In this document: positions 22,400-35,478 of the stretch, piece by piece | Numbering within the stretch: position 1 is the first letter of the stretch | Layout of the letters: each line of letters starts with the position of its first letter | Assembly (NCBI RefSeq): GCF_036323735.1 | Contig: NC_086021.1 | Span: forward strand, 126,978,476-127,042,475 | Direction: 5' to 3' | DNA from: Rattus norvegicus | Taxonomy: Eukaryota; Chordata; Mammalia; Rodentia; Muridae | Length of the DNA stretch: 64,000 nucleotides | The notes under the pieces: generated by a model | Told to the model about the DNA's origin: nothing | What the model saw: the letters and a program-made list of their open reading frames with translations, nothing else | Database searches by the model: none | Made by a program: the position numbers and the translations under genes

Positions 22400-25300
22400 T
22401 GTTGGTGATGAGTTCAGATCTTCATGCATGTGAAGCAGAGCTCTACCACTGAGCTACATTCCTAGCCTAATACACTCTTTTTTTTTTCTTTTTTTTTTTT
22501 TTTTCGGAGCTGGGGACCGAACCCAGGGCCTTGCGTTTGCTAGGCAAGCGCTTTACCGCTGAGCTAAATCCCCAACCCGCCTAATACACTCTTAATTAAG
22601 CCTACACTTCATTTTAAGAGCCAAATTTCATTGGTTTTGATTTAGTTTGTTATCTAACTCCTCTTATTCTTTAGTTTTTTAAATTTGCTGTTTTGACATC
22701 TTGCACAGCTCCCCATCTCCCTCACACTGAAGCATGCAGTGGGGGTGGGTGTAGTGTGAATGCATGTCTATTTCTTCAGTTGGGACTGATTTTCTGCCTT
22801 TTAGTTTCCCACAGTCAGATCACACGCCTGTACAGCCGCTTCACCAGCCTGGACAAAGGGGAGAACGGAACTCTCAGGTGAGCACTTCCTTTCCTTCCTT
22901 CCTTCCTTCCTTCCTTCCTTCCTTCCTTCCTTCCTTCCTTCCTTCCTTCCTTCCTTCCCAGACCAGGATCCCTAAAAGCCGACTACATTCCAAGGGTAGC
23001 CACACTAGGGGCTATCTGTATTCCAAGGGTGGGCATAGTAGATCTCTTGGACTTGGAAGCAGGGACCATTTTGGCTGTGGTGTCTATACATCATTGGTAT
23101 GTATGTATGTATGAATGTATGTATGTATGTGTATGCATATATAACTTATTTAATTTCTTTTTTGTTCATTGATGTTTTGCCTATATGTGGATCTGTGTGA
23201 GGGTGTCAGATGTCCTGAAACTGGAGTTACAGAGAGGTGTGAGCTGCCATGTGTTTCTGCTAGGAATTGAACCTGGGTCTTCTGGAAGAGCAGTCAGTGC
23301 CCTTAATCACTGAGCCATCTCTCCAGCCCTGATAATTCTGTTGTTTTTGTTGTTGTTGTTGTTTTGGTTTTCCAGAAGAGGGCTTCTCTGTGTATCCCTG
23401 GAACTCTCTGTAGACCAGACTGGCCAGGAACTCAGAGATCTACCTGCCTCTGCCTCCCCAGTGTTGGGATTAAAAGTGTCTGCCACCACACCTGGCTTCC
23501 TGGATTGTTTCTTATCATTTTGTTAGACAAGAGATACTAATTTTGGTGAGTTGTGTAGACTCTGTCTTATAGGACAAATCATGTAATAATTTTTGCTACA
23601 TTAAACAATCCAGACCCTAGTAATCTTTATCCTTTTTTTATTTTTTTAAGATTTATTTGTTTTATTTAATGAATACACTGTGGCTGTCTTCAGACACACC
23701 AGAAGAGGGCATCAGATTTCATTCTAGATGGTTGTGAACCACCATGTGGTTGCTGGAATTTGAACTTAGGACCTCTGGAAGAGTAGTCAGTGCTCTTAAC
23801 TGCTGAGCCAACTCCAGCCCAGTAATCTTTATCTTAATCAATTATGATTGTTAAAAGAAATCAGTTTTCTAAATGATCAAGGAAGACTAAATCCAGAGAT
23901 GCTGTTCTAAGGCTCTGCACTCAGTGTGCTAGGTAAGTCTCTGTCTGTCTCCAGATGTGGTAGAGATGCGTTAGCTCGGTTCATTGACCATGTAAAGTTT
24001 AAACCACAGCAGGAAGTACGTGAAGATTCTTGAGCAGAATAGGAATGTTTCATATGCTGTCATTAGCATTTGCTCTGTAGAGAGTAGAAGAATGTGTGTT
24101 GTCTTCTGATAATAAACTTCTTGAAGGCAGGAATGAGATACAGTCAAGTTTCTGGGTTTTTCTAATGTATTTTTTACATTAGTTTATTGTGGGGGGTGGT
24201 AGGTGTTGGAGGGCGCTTGGAGAGGAGTCATAGGACAACTTGGTGAGATTTAGTTCTCTTGTTTTTAACCATGTGGGCTCTGAGGATTGAACTGGTGTCA
24301 TAAGTCTAGGTAATATGTACCTCCTGAGCCCGTTGTGAGCTGCTGTGTTGGTGCTGGGACTTGAACCCAGGTCCTCTGAAAGAACCTTAAGTACTGGGCC
24401 ATCTATGTAGCTCCCAACTCCTCATACTAACATTTTGTCATGTACTTGGGAGAACATTTCCTACAACAAAGATTTAGATCAACACAGGTAAAATGAGGAC
24501 TGAAAATACAGCTCAGTTGGTAGGCCATTTGCTTAGAACCTACAAAGCTTTGGGTTTAATACCCAAAGTCTCACAAATTAGGTCTGGCCACACACACTGG
24601 CACTTAGGAGATGAATGCAAGAGGATTAGAAGTTCAAAATCATCTTTAGGTCTGTAGCAAGTTCAAGGCTAGCTAGTGGTATCTGAGATACCATTTGAAA
24701 AAAATTAGGGCTAGAGAGATGGCTTAGTGGTTAAGAGCACTGGCTGTTCTTCCAGGGGACTCAGTTCAGTTCTCAGCAACCACATGGTAGCTCACAGCTG
24801 CCTGTAACTCCAGTTCCAGGGCATCTGACACCCTCATACAGGCAAAACTCTAATGCACATTAAAAAAATTAGTAATTGAAAACTTCATTCTGTGGTGCAT
24901 TGTGGCATTAGCATTTAATCCTAGCACACATTAGGTAGAGCTAGGAAGATTAAGAATTTGAGACTGTTCTGAGCTACACATGCTAAGTTATGCTGTTTTC
25001 TAACAATAATTGTATTTTGGGCCAGTGAAATAGCTCAGCAGGTGAGACTCTTATTGCCATCAACCTGAGTTTGCTTCCTGGGCCAAGTGGTGGAAGGAGG
25101 GAACTGACTTCTAAGTTGTCTCCGAGCTCTGCCCTCAAGAGATGAATACATGTTTTAAAGGGGGCAGAATTTGATCCAGACATGGTAGTACCCAATTGCA
25201 ATCCTATGGCTTCAGAGGATGCGGCAGGAAGATTAGGATTTGAGGTCAACCCGGGCATGGCCATCAGGGTCATAGGGACAACAGCTTGCCTACTAGAGTG

Positions 25301-28300
25301 AAGCAAAGGGCTCAGTGGTTAAAAACACCGACTACACTCCCAGAGGGTCCAGATTCTGCTGAGCACCCACAGGACAGCCCATAACCATCTATTAACGCCT
25401 GTTCCAGTTGGATCTGACCTTCTGGCATCCTCAGACACTAGGCGCATACCTGGTACACAAACATGCATGCAGGTAAAACGCTCATCAGATAATTTTTAAA
25501 ACTTAGTGTTTTAATGAAGTACTATCTCGAGGCAGTCTATTTCAAATCTGTCTCCATTCTATATAGTTGATATATGGTATCCTTTACAGGAATTTTGCAG
25601 TCTTAAAATCATGTATAGAGTTTACACATTCATCTCTTGTTTTTGTTTGTTTTTACATGTATTTACTTGTGTGTGTGCACAGAGGTCAGAAGACAACTTA
25701 AGAGAGTTAGATCTCTGGAGCTGAGAGATGAGCAGCAATTAAGAGCACTGGTTGCTCTTGCAGAGGACCTGGGCTAGATTTCCAGCACCTACATGGTGGC
25801 TCCTAACCGTCTGTAACTCCAGTTCCAGGGAATCTAATGCTCTTCTCTGACCTCCTCAGGTACCAGGCATGCATACATGGTGGTACACATACACTTACAA
25901 AGTAAAGCAAACCCTGAAGAGCTGGATTTCTGCCACCTCGTGGGTGTGGGAGATTAAACCCAGTCTTAGTGGCAAATACCCTATGTGATGGCTCTTGTCT
26001 TGTATATTTTGTTGTTACTGCTTCCCCACTCCATGTAACTGTGGATATGCATGAATTTATGTGTGGATGTGCATATACTTCTGTGTATGTAGGTGTGGAA
26101 TTTATAGATCATAGGTTCACATTGGGTATCTTCTTTACTCTATATGTTCTTACTTTATTTTTTATACAGAGTTCTTACTACTTACCCTTGGCTGGCCTGG
26201 AACTCACTATATAGTTCAGGCTGGCTTGTGCCTGCATCCTTAGTGCTGTGGATTAAGACATGAGCTATCTGTTCCAGACAATCTTTTTTTCCCCTCTGTG
26301 TAGCCCTGGCTGTCCTGGAACTCACTCTGTACACAGGTTGGTCTTGAATTCAGATCCGCCTGCTTCTGCCACCATTTCCTGGCCCAGTCTTAATTTTAAT
26401 ATAAGGTCTTGATGAATTTAGAACTCATCCATTCTGTTAAGTTGAGTGGCCAGTGAGCTACAGGGGTCTACTTTGTCCACCTCCCCAGTGCTGGCATTAC
26501 AGATGTGCACTGCCATATCTGACTGTTTTACATGGGTGCTGGGCATCTGAACTCAGGTTCCTAGTCTTGTGAGGCAAGCACTTTAATGACATGACCATCT
26601 TTTTTTTTTTTTTTTTTCTTTTTTCTTTTTTTCGGAGCTGGGGACCGAACCCAGGGCCTTGCGCTTGTTAGGCAAGCGCTCTACCACTGAGCTAAATCCC
26701 CAACCCCATGACATGACCATCTTACAGCCCCTGTTGTACTGTTCAGTTCTCTGAGACAGTCTCATGTATCCCTGGCTGTCCTTGAGTTTATTACATGACC
26801 AAGGATGCCTGAGAATTTCAGGTACCCTTCCCTCTGCCTTCCCTCGTTGAAACTTCAGGCATGTGCTATTTCACCCAGTTCTTGTGGTGCTGGGATTGAA
26901 TCCATGATTTCTTGCATGCTCTACAAGCACCCTGCTAACTGGGCTGCACCTGAGCTCTGCTCCTACAGTTCGTCAGTTTCCTTTGATCCATAACAGTCTT
27001 CTCTACCTGCTGGGTTGGGTTGTGGTGGTCACCTTAGTCTGCTGTAGGTGCTCCCAATGATAGGAAAAGTAAATCATGGACAGTTTTGTATTCCTCACAT
27101 GGGATATCCAAGAAATTCTAGAGAAATACTGAGCATTATTTTTGAAACAACAATGTTCAAAACTTTTAATATGGGCGAGGTATGGTAGCAAATGCATGTA
27201 ATCCCAGTACTCAGGGCCAGAGGCAGGGAAACCCATGTGTTCCAGTCTGGGTAGCCATGCCATAATAAGATGCATCTTAAATATTAAATATTAAATAAAT
27301 ATTAACAAGTTAATATGGGGAACTTTTTTTTTTAACAAGAAATAGATTTTTACTTGAAGTCCTAGATTTAAACCATTTCTGCCCTTTCATTGTGGCAAGG
27401 GCAAGTTACTTTGTCTGATCCAATTCCTTCAGCTCTACAGGGCAGAGGTAAAACATGGCATAGGAAAAGAGAGTAACACTGTATCAATTGGGGGTGGAGC
27501 AACACAAGATGTTTGTATGAAGAATGGTATCACAGCTGCATGTTTATGTGATGCTGATTGCTCTTACCATGTTTAAGGTTAAGTCTGCTTCATTTCCCTG
27601 CCTCCGTCCCTCTTCCCTCCCATCTGTTGATTTGTTAGTTTTTTGGGAAACCATGGGAGGGTCTCACTATAGTCCAAACTCTGCTAGGACTCGATTATAG
27701 TCAGCCTGGCCATTGTGCCTTGTGCTTAGCTTCTTGAATGGAAACACTCTCTTAGGAGTTTCCTGCATTTCATGGGTGTTTTAGCTCTTCCCGAGCAAGT
27801 GTCTTCAGGCTCCACCAGCCTACACTGGAGCTCTGTGGTAGTTGATTGTGTCTATTTGCTATTCTCAATGCCAAATAATTACAAAGTGGTAATGTTCAAG
27901 AAATCATTCACTATGAAACAAGCTAAGTATTTGCTCACTGACATAACCTACTTGCTGGGCTTCCTGGGAAGTACCAAAATTAAATCTTGCTTCATTCATA
28001 CCTGAGTTGGTGCAAAAAACAGTTGGCAGATATTCTAGTTACTTGAAGTAATTCCAGGAGGCAGTTTTCCTGCTGGGTTGTACTCTGTTGGCTTCAAAAG
28101 AGTCCATTCCAAAGGCCAGTGTCTCTAGCCTAAGGTGATTCTTTTGGCAGCCGGGAAGATTTCCAGAGGATTCCAGAACTTGCCATCAACCCACTGGGGG
28201 ACCGGATCATCAATGCCTTCTTCTCAGAGGGGTGAGTGCAACACTTGGTTTTGGTTCCTTCCTTTGTTGTCTAGGCTATATTGATTGCTAATATACAATA

Positions 28301-30607
28301 ATTACAGTAATGATAATAATAATAACAAAATAATATAGAATAGATAGTTGTCGTCTCAGATCATGGTTGCCCAGAATTAAATTGGGCACCCCTAATTTTC
28401 ATATATAGATTCCTCTGTATTTCGCCCAAACACAAAAGATTTTTCTTGTGTTTATTTTTGCTGGAACAGGAATTGGGGATGATTGTGAGCTGTTATGTTG
28501 CTGAAAATCAAACCCAGGTCCTCTTAGTGATAAAACAGCTTAGGGAGGAGAGGTTTACTACAGCTGACAGTTCCATAGCACAGTCCATCTTCAAAGGAGA
28601 TCAGGACAGGAGCTCCAGGGTGGAGCCTGAGGGCAGGAATCCTGGGGAATGCTGAGTACTAGCTTGCTTAGCTTTCACTTTCTTATACTATCCGGGACCT
28701 CGGCTCAGGAGTAGCACCACCCATAAAGTGCTGGGCGTTCCCACAGCAATCAGTTTGAAAAAAATACCCTGAAGGCAGCTGGGGCAGTGGTGGCACACAC
28801 CTTTAATCCTAGCACACAGAAGGCAGAAGCCTTCTGATATCTGAGATATCTGAGTGTGAGGCCTGCCTGGTCTATAGAGCTGTTCCAAGACAGAGAAACC
28901 CTGTCTCAAACAAAACAAAACAAAGCAAAACACTCCCCAAATCCAAAGGCCTGCCTTACAGGCCATTCTGAGTTCTTTCTTTCCAAATGAACCCTTTGTC
29001 AAGTTGATCAAAAAACTAGCCAGTACACACATGTTCCACAGTCATACATGCAAGCAAAATACTGAGACACATTTAAAAAAAATTTTAATTGAAAAACAAA
29101 CTTAGGGTCAGTTAGATCAGGAAGGCAAGAGCAATGACCAAGACACTCAGTCAGAGCCCGCTGAACTTGCAATCATCTGCTCGCCTTCATTTGTGCCTCT
29201 CTCGCCTCCTGCACCCTCCCTCTGGTGTGCTTTTAGGGCCCGCAGAACATTGCACCCTGCCCAGCACAGCTCTCATACTGTGCTCTAGACACAAGCCTTT
29301 GGCAGGAGAGTATTTCACAGTCATTTTGTCAGCTTCTTTTTCAGAGCTCCTCAGTCACCATCAGTTACCTGGAGAAACAGCTTGTGGAAGTCCTTTTCTT
29401 CTTCTGTTTTGTCAGACATTTATTTTGCATCTATGCAGGACAGTTTGCCTGAGTTCCCCCCATCCCCCACCAGTTGGATTCAGGGGAGAATTCAGATCAC
29501 CAGGCTTGGCAAGGGCCTTCCACTGAGCCCTCTCACCAGTTTTTGAAGTTGATTTTGAAAGGCAAAGCCATATCTCCTTTGACTCTGGTGGTTTCCCAGC
29601 ATCTTCTCCAGTCAGCTGCCAGGGCTGTAGCAGCCTGTGTGGTGGCGCCTGTGGCTGCCTGGGCCCCTGCTTCTTACCAAGTACTTACCTGGCTCCCAGG
29701 TGTTTGTTTCTTCTGGCTTAAGAAGGAAAAAGGTTTTCTGTTTTTTTTGTTTTGTTTTCTTCAGACTGAAATTTGATAGTAGAACATAGGTGTTTCATTC
29801 TCTGTTGCATAAACATTGTGCTAATAACCTTAATTTTTTTGCCCTGGTACAGGATTTGAGTCTTTCCATATTGCTTGATTGCTCAGAGCGTACGTTTTTT
29901 GGCAGGTGCTGTCATGCTGCACGAGGTGTGTAGCTGCACGAAGGAAGTCAAGGTCCCCTTTGAGCTAGTGTTTCTTTGATCTCACCCATTTGTGGGTCTC
30001 CGAACTGTACTATCTACCTGACATTTAAGATACACTACCTGTTACTTGGACACAGAGACCAGAGGTTTACTTTTCTTCTTAACTCTTTTATTTTATTTTA
30101 TTTTATTTTGGTTCTTTTTTTCGGAGTTGGGGACCGAACCCAGGGCCTTGCACTTCCTAGGCAAGCGCTCTACCACTGAGCTAAATCCCCAACCCAACTC
30201 TTATTTTTGAGATGTGGTCCTTTGCAGTGTAAAATGAGCTCAAATTCAAAATCCTCCTACTTCTGCCTCAAAAATGTTGAAATTACTTAGCTAAGACAGG
30301 GATTTTGTTTTGTTTTGTTTTTTTGTTTTTTGATACAGGGCTTCACAGTGGGTAGCTATGGCTGGCCTAAGAGTAAATAGGTAGACCTACCTTGGTCTCT
30401 GAGTGCTAAGATTAAAGGCATGCACCACTATGCCTGGCAGGATTTTTGTAGGCAACTCTGGGAAATAGGCCACCTGATACTGCTAGGATTGTTGTAAGTA
30501 AACAAGTCTTATGTGTTTTCCTTTAACTATTAAAAAACTCATTTGCACAATTTTAGAATTATTTTCTTTTAGTTGCTGTTTTATTTTTGTTACAGTCTCT
30601 TTCTCTT

Positions 30608-30649
<42 letters not shown>

Positions 30650-33600
30650 CGTGTGTGCGTGCGCGCGTGCGCGCGTGCGTGTTGGGCATGCCACCGTGAA
30701 TATGCCACCAGAACAACTTTTAGGAGTCAGTTTGTTTTTTTCCACCTTGTGGTTTCTGGGGATTAAACTCAGGGTTGCTTGCCAGCATCAGCTACCCTGA
30801 ATTTCTGATCCTCCTCTCTACTTTTACTGAGCGGAAACAACTATAGGTACACCACTATGACCAGTTTATGTAGTGCTGAAGTTCGTGTATGCTAGACAAG
30901 CATTCATATTCTGAGCTACATCTTCAGCCTAAAATTGCTTTTCATTTTTTTTTTTTTTTGATATAGAGTCTCCCTGTTCAGCTCTGACTGGCCTGAACCT
31001 GAAGAGTTGCCTAACTTTCTCCCTAGAGTTACCATCATGTGCACACCCTCCCTCCATCTCACCTCCCTCCCAAATCTTATGTAGTCAAGAATGATCTTGA
31101 TCCTGCCTCATCTCATGAGTGCTGGGATTATAGGCATGAACCACTACAGACTCAGTGTACGTGGTATTGGAGAGTAAGCACAGACCTCATGCCTGTCAGG
31201 CAAACACTACCAACTAAGCTTATACCTAGCCCCTTTTTGTTCTTTTCATAAGAAAAAAAGTATTGCTTGTGTCCTTGGCTTGCCCAGTACTCTGTCTGTC
31301 TGTCTGTTTTTGAGACCAGGTTTCTATATGTAGTCCTGGCTATCCTGGAACTCACTATGTAGACTAGACTGGCCTCAAACTCAAGATCAGCCTGTCTCTT
31401 CTTCCTGAATGCTGGGACGAAAGGCGTGCACTAACACTGCCTGGCTGACCTACTACTTTATGTGGCCTAAATTGGACTTAAATTGGAAGCAGTCCTTGCT
31501 GTTTCTGCCTCCTGAGTTCTGGGATGTCAGGTATCTATTGCTATGCCTTGCGGTATTTATCTTTACTGCAGAGATGCTTAAGATTTAAAAAAAAAAAAAA
31601 AAAAGCCAGGCATTTCAAAATTTCAGACCAACCAGGATTGCATAGGTGAGATCCTGTTTCAGCAAAACTGAAAGGAAAGAATGGGGTGGGGGCTGGAAAG
31701 ATGACTAATCAGTTAAAAACACTGGCCTCTCTTTTAGAGGACTCAGGTTTGATTCCCAGAACCCACGTGGAAGCTTATAACTGTAGCTCCTGTTCCAAGG
31801 AGTCAGATTCCCTTCTCTGACCTCCACAGTCAACAGGCGTGCAAGTGGTACACAGATGTAAATGTAGGCAGAACACTCATACCCATAAAATAAAACATCT
31901 TTAAAAAGAAAAGAGAACCACAGGGCTGCCTAGTGTAGCTGAAGCCCTGTGTTTGATCCCCAGGACTAGGAGGAAGAGAGGGAGTAAAGTCTAGCACTGG
32001 GGAAGCTGAAACTGGACTGCTGGGAATGCAGAGCCAGGCTGGCTCCAGAGGCAGACTGTCTCAGAACAACAAATAAACAAGCAAGATGTCTAGAATGTGC
32101 TTTAAAATTTAAATGTCTCTAGGCATACTTTATTGTGGGTTGAAAGAGTAACATGCTGGTTGTTCCAGAGTTCAAAGCAGAGAGAGTTTAAGTACTGGCG
32201 TTCATGTGTAGTACTGGGCTTTACTTAAAATTTAGTTTTTAGATATGTAAGTAAATTCAATTGATAACTCTGACCATAGTTAAGTTCTTTTCTTCTTTTA
32301 ACCTAGTTAATCATTTAATAAGTGAAAATAATATACCATTTCACACTACTAGGGTGAGGCTTTCTAGATGGAGATACTGTAGAAGCCCAAAAGTATTATG
32401 CATGTATCTGGGAAGAAAGCTTGCTGAGTGGACTTTCATGCTACTCAGGATCAATGTGTTGACCATTTCTTGAGTCCATAAGAAACAGTCACCATGGGGT
32501 TGGGGATTTAGCTCAGTGGTAGGGCACTTGCCTAGAAAGTGCAAGGCCCTGGGTTCGGTCCCCAGCTCCGAAAAAAAGAAAAAAGGAAAAAAAAAGAAAC
32601 AGTCACCATGAATCTATATAGTTTAGTGGTATAGTGGTTACCTAGCTTGTGGAAGACCTTGAGTTTGATTCTGAAACACTGGAAAAGACAAAACATACAA
32701 ACAGAAGACTCCTACCCTGACTGACATGGTGTTCTGTTATATTTCCTAATCAGAGAGGATCAGGTAAACTTCCGAGGATTCATGAGAACTTTGGCTCATT
32801 TCCGACCCATTGAGGATAACGAAAAGAGCAAAGATGTGAATGGACCGGAACCCCTCAACAGCCGGAGCAACAAACTGCACTGTAAGGAGCGTCAGTCATG
32901 TGGCTTAGCATATGTCCTTCCCTCTCCCCATCGTCCTTGTGGTCTGCTACTCCTTTTTCTTTTGTTTTTTCAAGACAAAGATTCTCTGTGTAATATTGAC
33001 TGGAACTCACCCTGTAGACCAGGCCAGCCTCAGACTCAGAGATCTGCCTGCCTCTTTTCACTTGCTCTCAACACTTACAAAAACATTTACTGCTGAGTGG
33101 TCAGATCATGGAGCTAAGCTAAGTTGGAATTCTTGAATTACCATTTTTTTGCCCATGAGACTTTGGGCAGGTTATTTGAGATCTTGGGGTGTAGTTTTCT
33201 CTGTGTAAAATTAGATATTAGCTCTTTTCCTCTCTTCTCTTTTTCTCTCTCTTCATTTCTCTCTTCCTTGTCTCTGCCGTCCCAATAAACCTCTTCCACG
33301 TGGAAAAAATGAGATATTAAAGGATTTTATAGGTCATTTCGATAGCTCATTCAGGGATTTTGATTGCTGTTAGAGACAGGATCACATGATCCCTAAGTTA
33401 GCTCAGACTTACTATGTAGCTAAGGCTGGTCTTGAATTCTTGATACTACTGTCCCCTCCTACATGCTGAGATTACTGGCACGTACCGTATGTACCACCAC
33501 ATCTTATATTTAGGGGACATGGGCTAGAACCCAAGGCATAATGTGTGATAGGTAAGCACTCTTTTCTTTCTTTCTTCCTTCCTTCCTTTCCTTCTTTTAG

Positions 33601-34759
33601 AATTATTTATTTATTTAATATATATGAGTACACTGCAGCTGTCTTCAGACGCACCAGAAGATGGCATCAGATCCCATTATAGATGGTTGTGAGCTACCAT
33701 GTGGTTGCTGGGAATTGAACTCAGGTCCTCTGGAAAAGCAGTCAGTGCTCCTAACCACTGAACCCTCTCTCTAGCCCATAAACACTCTTTCTACTGAGCT
33801 ACATCTGTAGTCCCAGGAAGAGATTCTTCATGTTGTAAGTGCTTCAAGCAGTCCATTGCATATACTAGGTGTACCTGCCATTATACTTCCTTTATCTCCT
33901 GTATGCCAGTCCCTGTAGAAGGTACTAGAGTTGGGAGCAAGACCCCAGGCCCTACCTGTGAGAGTTAGTGTTGGTCCTCCATCTATTTCGGAATTTCATA
34001 GATTGTAGATTTTGCTAAAGTACCAGTAATGAATGGCGCTTTCCCGTGCCCGTTGCCTCTTGCCTTCCTTTTTTTCGATACTTACTACATTTCCCTCTGC
34101 CCTTGTTGGACTGATGCCCAGTCCCTTACAACACTTTTCCAGGAAGCTGAAGTTGAATTTCTACTTTTCTTTCAACACAAGTTGATACTGAAATTGCGTG
34201 AAACTGATTGAGCCCAACCCTGCCTCGGAAGAGTGCATGGTGGCGCCCAGAAGTTTGTGATTACAGATCAAATGGAGCTCCCAGTGATTTACAGACACTA
34301 GAAGGTTTAAGATATTAGAGCAAATACAAGTCAGCTGGAGCATAGAGTGCTGCACTTACATGCAGTTGACAAGTATCTCCTGAAGTTTCAGTGTCTGACT
34401 GTCGGCTTTGTCCATTCATCTTCTTGGGAGCAGTGTGAGTTCATTTTTGTTGGCATTTATGGTGCAGTTTGAGAATCACTAAAGTATATCTTGTTATTTA
34501 GGTCAGAGGAGATTTTTGAACAAAAGTCTAAAAGACTGTTGAACTTTACCCCCACATTATGGTGCTTAAAGAAGAGCAAAAATTTCAGTAGAAGCAAAAC
34601 TGAATACAGACAACAGAATCCTGTTAACTACCCTCATGGTTATTATAAACTGTACTAATGAACCACGCTTTCTTCCTTCAGGACCAAGTACCATTTGCTT
34701 CATGCAAGGCCTTCTGCGGGTGGTCAGTGTTTTTAGTTACTAAGTTTTTTTTTAAAGAT

Positions 34760-34798
<39 letters not shown>

Positions 34799-35445
34799 TT
34801 ATGTATACAGTGTTCTGCCTGAGTATGTGCCTGTATGCCAGAAGAGGGCATCAGATCCCATTACAGATGGTTGTGAGCCACCATGTGGTTGCTGGGATTT
34901 GAACTCAGGACCTCTGGAAGGGTAACCAGTGCTCTTAACCGCTGAGCCATCTCTCCAGCTCCTATTAAGTTATTTTTATTTCTTTTATTTTTTATTTTTT
35001 TGAGATAGGGTTTTTGTGTATAACAGCCCTGGGCTTTATAAACTTTTTATACCAGGCTGGCCTCAACTCACAGAGATCTTCCTATGTCTGGGGTCAAACG
35101 CATGTGCTGCCACAACCAGCTTACATTATTTTTAATGTTTTTATAGACAGTCTCACATTGTAGTCCAGGCAAGTCTCAAACTAGGTAGACTTTCTCAGCC
35201 TCTTGAGAGCCACTAATGTAGCCATGATTAGTGGTTTAGCATATGTTAGTATATGTCTGCCTGATCTTCATACTATAGTACAGACATTTTCTTGTGGGTC
35301 TTGAGACCAGGAGTTAATGAATAATTAGGAGAATCAGTTGTAGCATGGAAGCTGAGAAAGGCACACATGGTCAGTGCTAAGTAGACACTCTCTCTCTTGG
35401 TAGGCTTGGTGACATTTCCCCTCTCTCTATCTCTCTATCTCTCTA

Positions 35446-35478
<33 letters not shown>

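Larger units (their letters stand above)
11552..22804 (+). other. Chp1: Chp1 intron 1
   Basis: 11.25 kb. Holds B1 copies at about 13072-13200 (+), 14138-14275 (+), 14500-14662 (-), 17640-17790 (-), 18565-18680 (-) and 18755-18870 (-), B2/B3 and ID elements listed separately, and several microsatellites. Sequence from about 21060 to 22200 is largely free of recognisable repeats. No exon evidence was seen in it. Confidence 0.85.
22878..28150 (+). other. Chp1: Chp1 intron 2
   Basis: 5.3 kb. Holds a (TATG)n tract (23096-23140), B3 (-) about 23150-23330, B1 (-) 23340-23500, B3 (+) about 25715-25905, B1-like (-) 26290-26385, ID 26602-26707 and B1 (+) 27170-27275. Sequence from about 27300 to 28150 shows no repeat that I recognise. 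Confidence 0.8.
28232..32753 (+). other. Chp1: Chp1 intron 3
   Basis: 4.5 kb. Holds B1 (+) 28775-28935, ID 30088-30195, B1 (-) 30320-30440, a TG/CG repeat at 30612, B1 (-) 31300-31445, B3 (+) about 31690-31905 and ID 32497-32593. Sequence from 29050 to 29900 is mostly unique. A tRNA-like segment (32625-32685) resembles an old tRNA-derived SINE and not a functional tRNA. Confidence 0.8.

Noticed and set aside
32625..32685. Possible tRNA-Gly/Glu-like gene
   Set aside because: It has A-box and B-box-like words but does not close into a full cloverleaf by eye. An old tRNA-derived SINE is more likely.
32782..33096. 104-codon frame starting MRTLAHFRPIE
   Set aside because: It is Chp1 exon 4 continuing past its donor into the intron. 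The real product is spliced.
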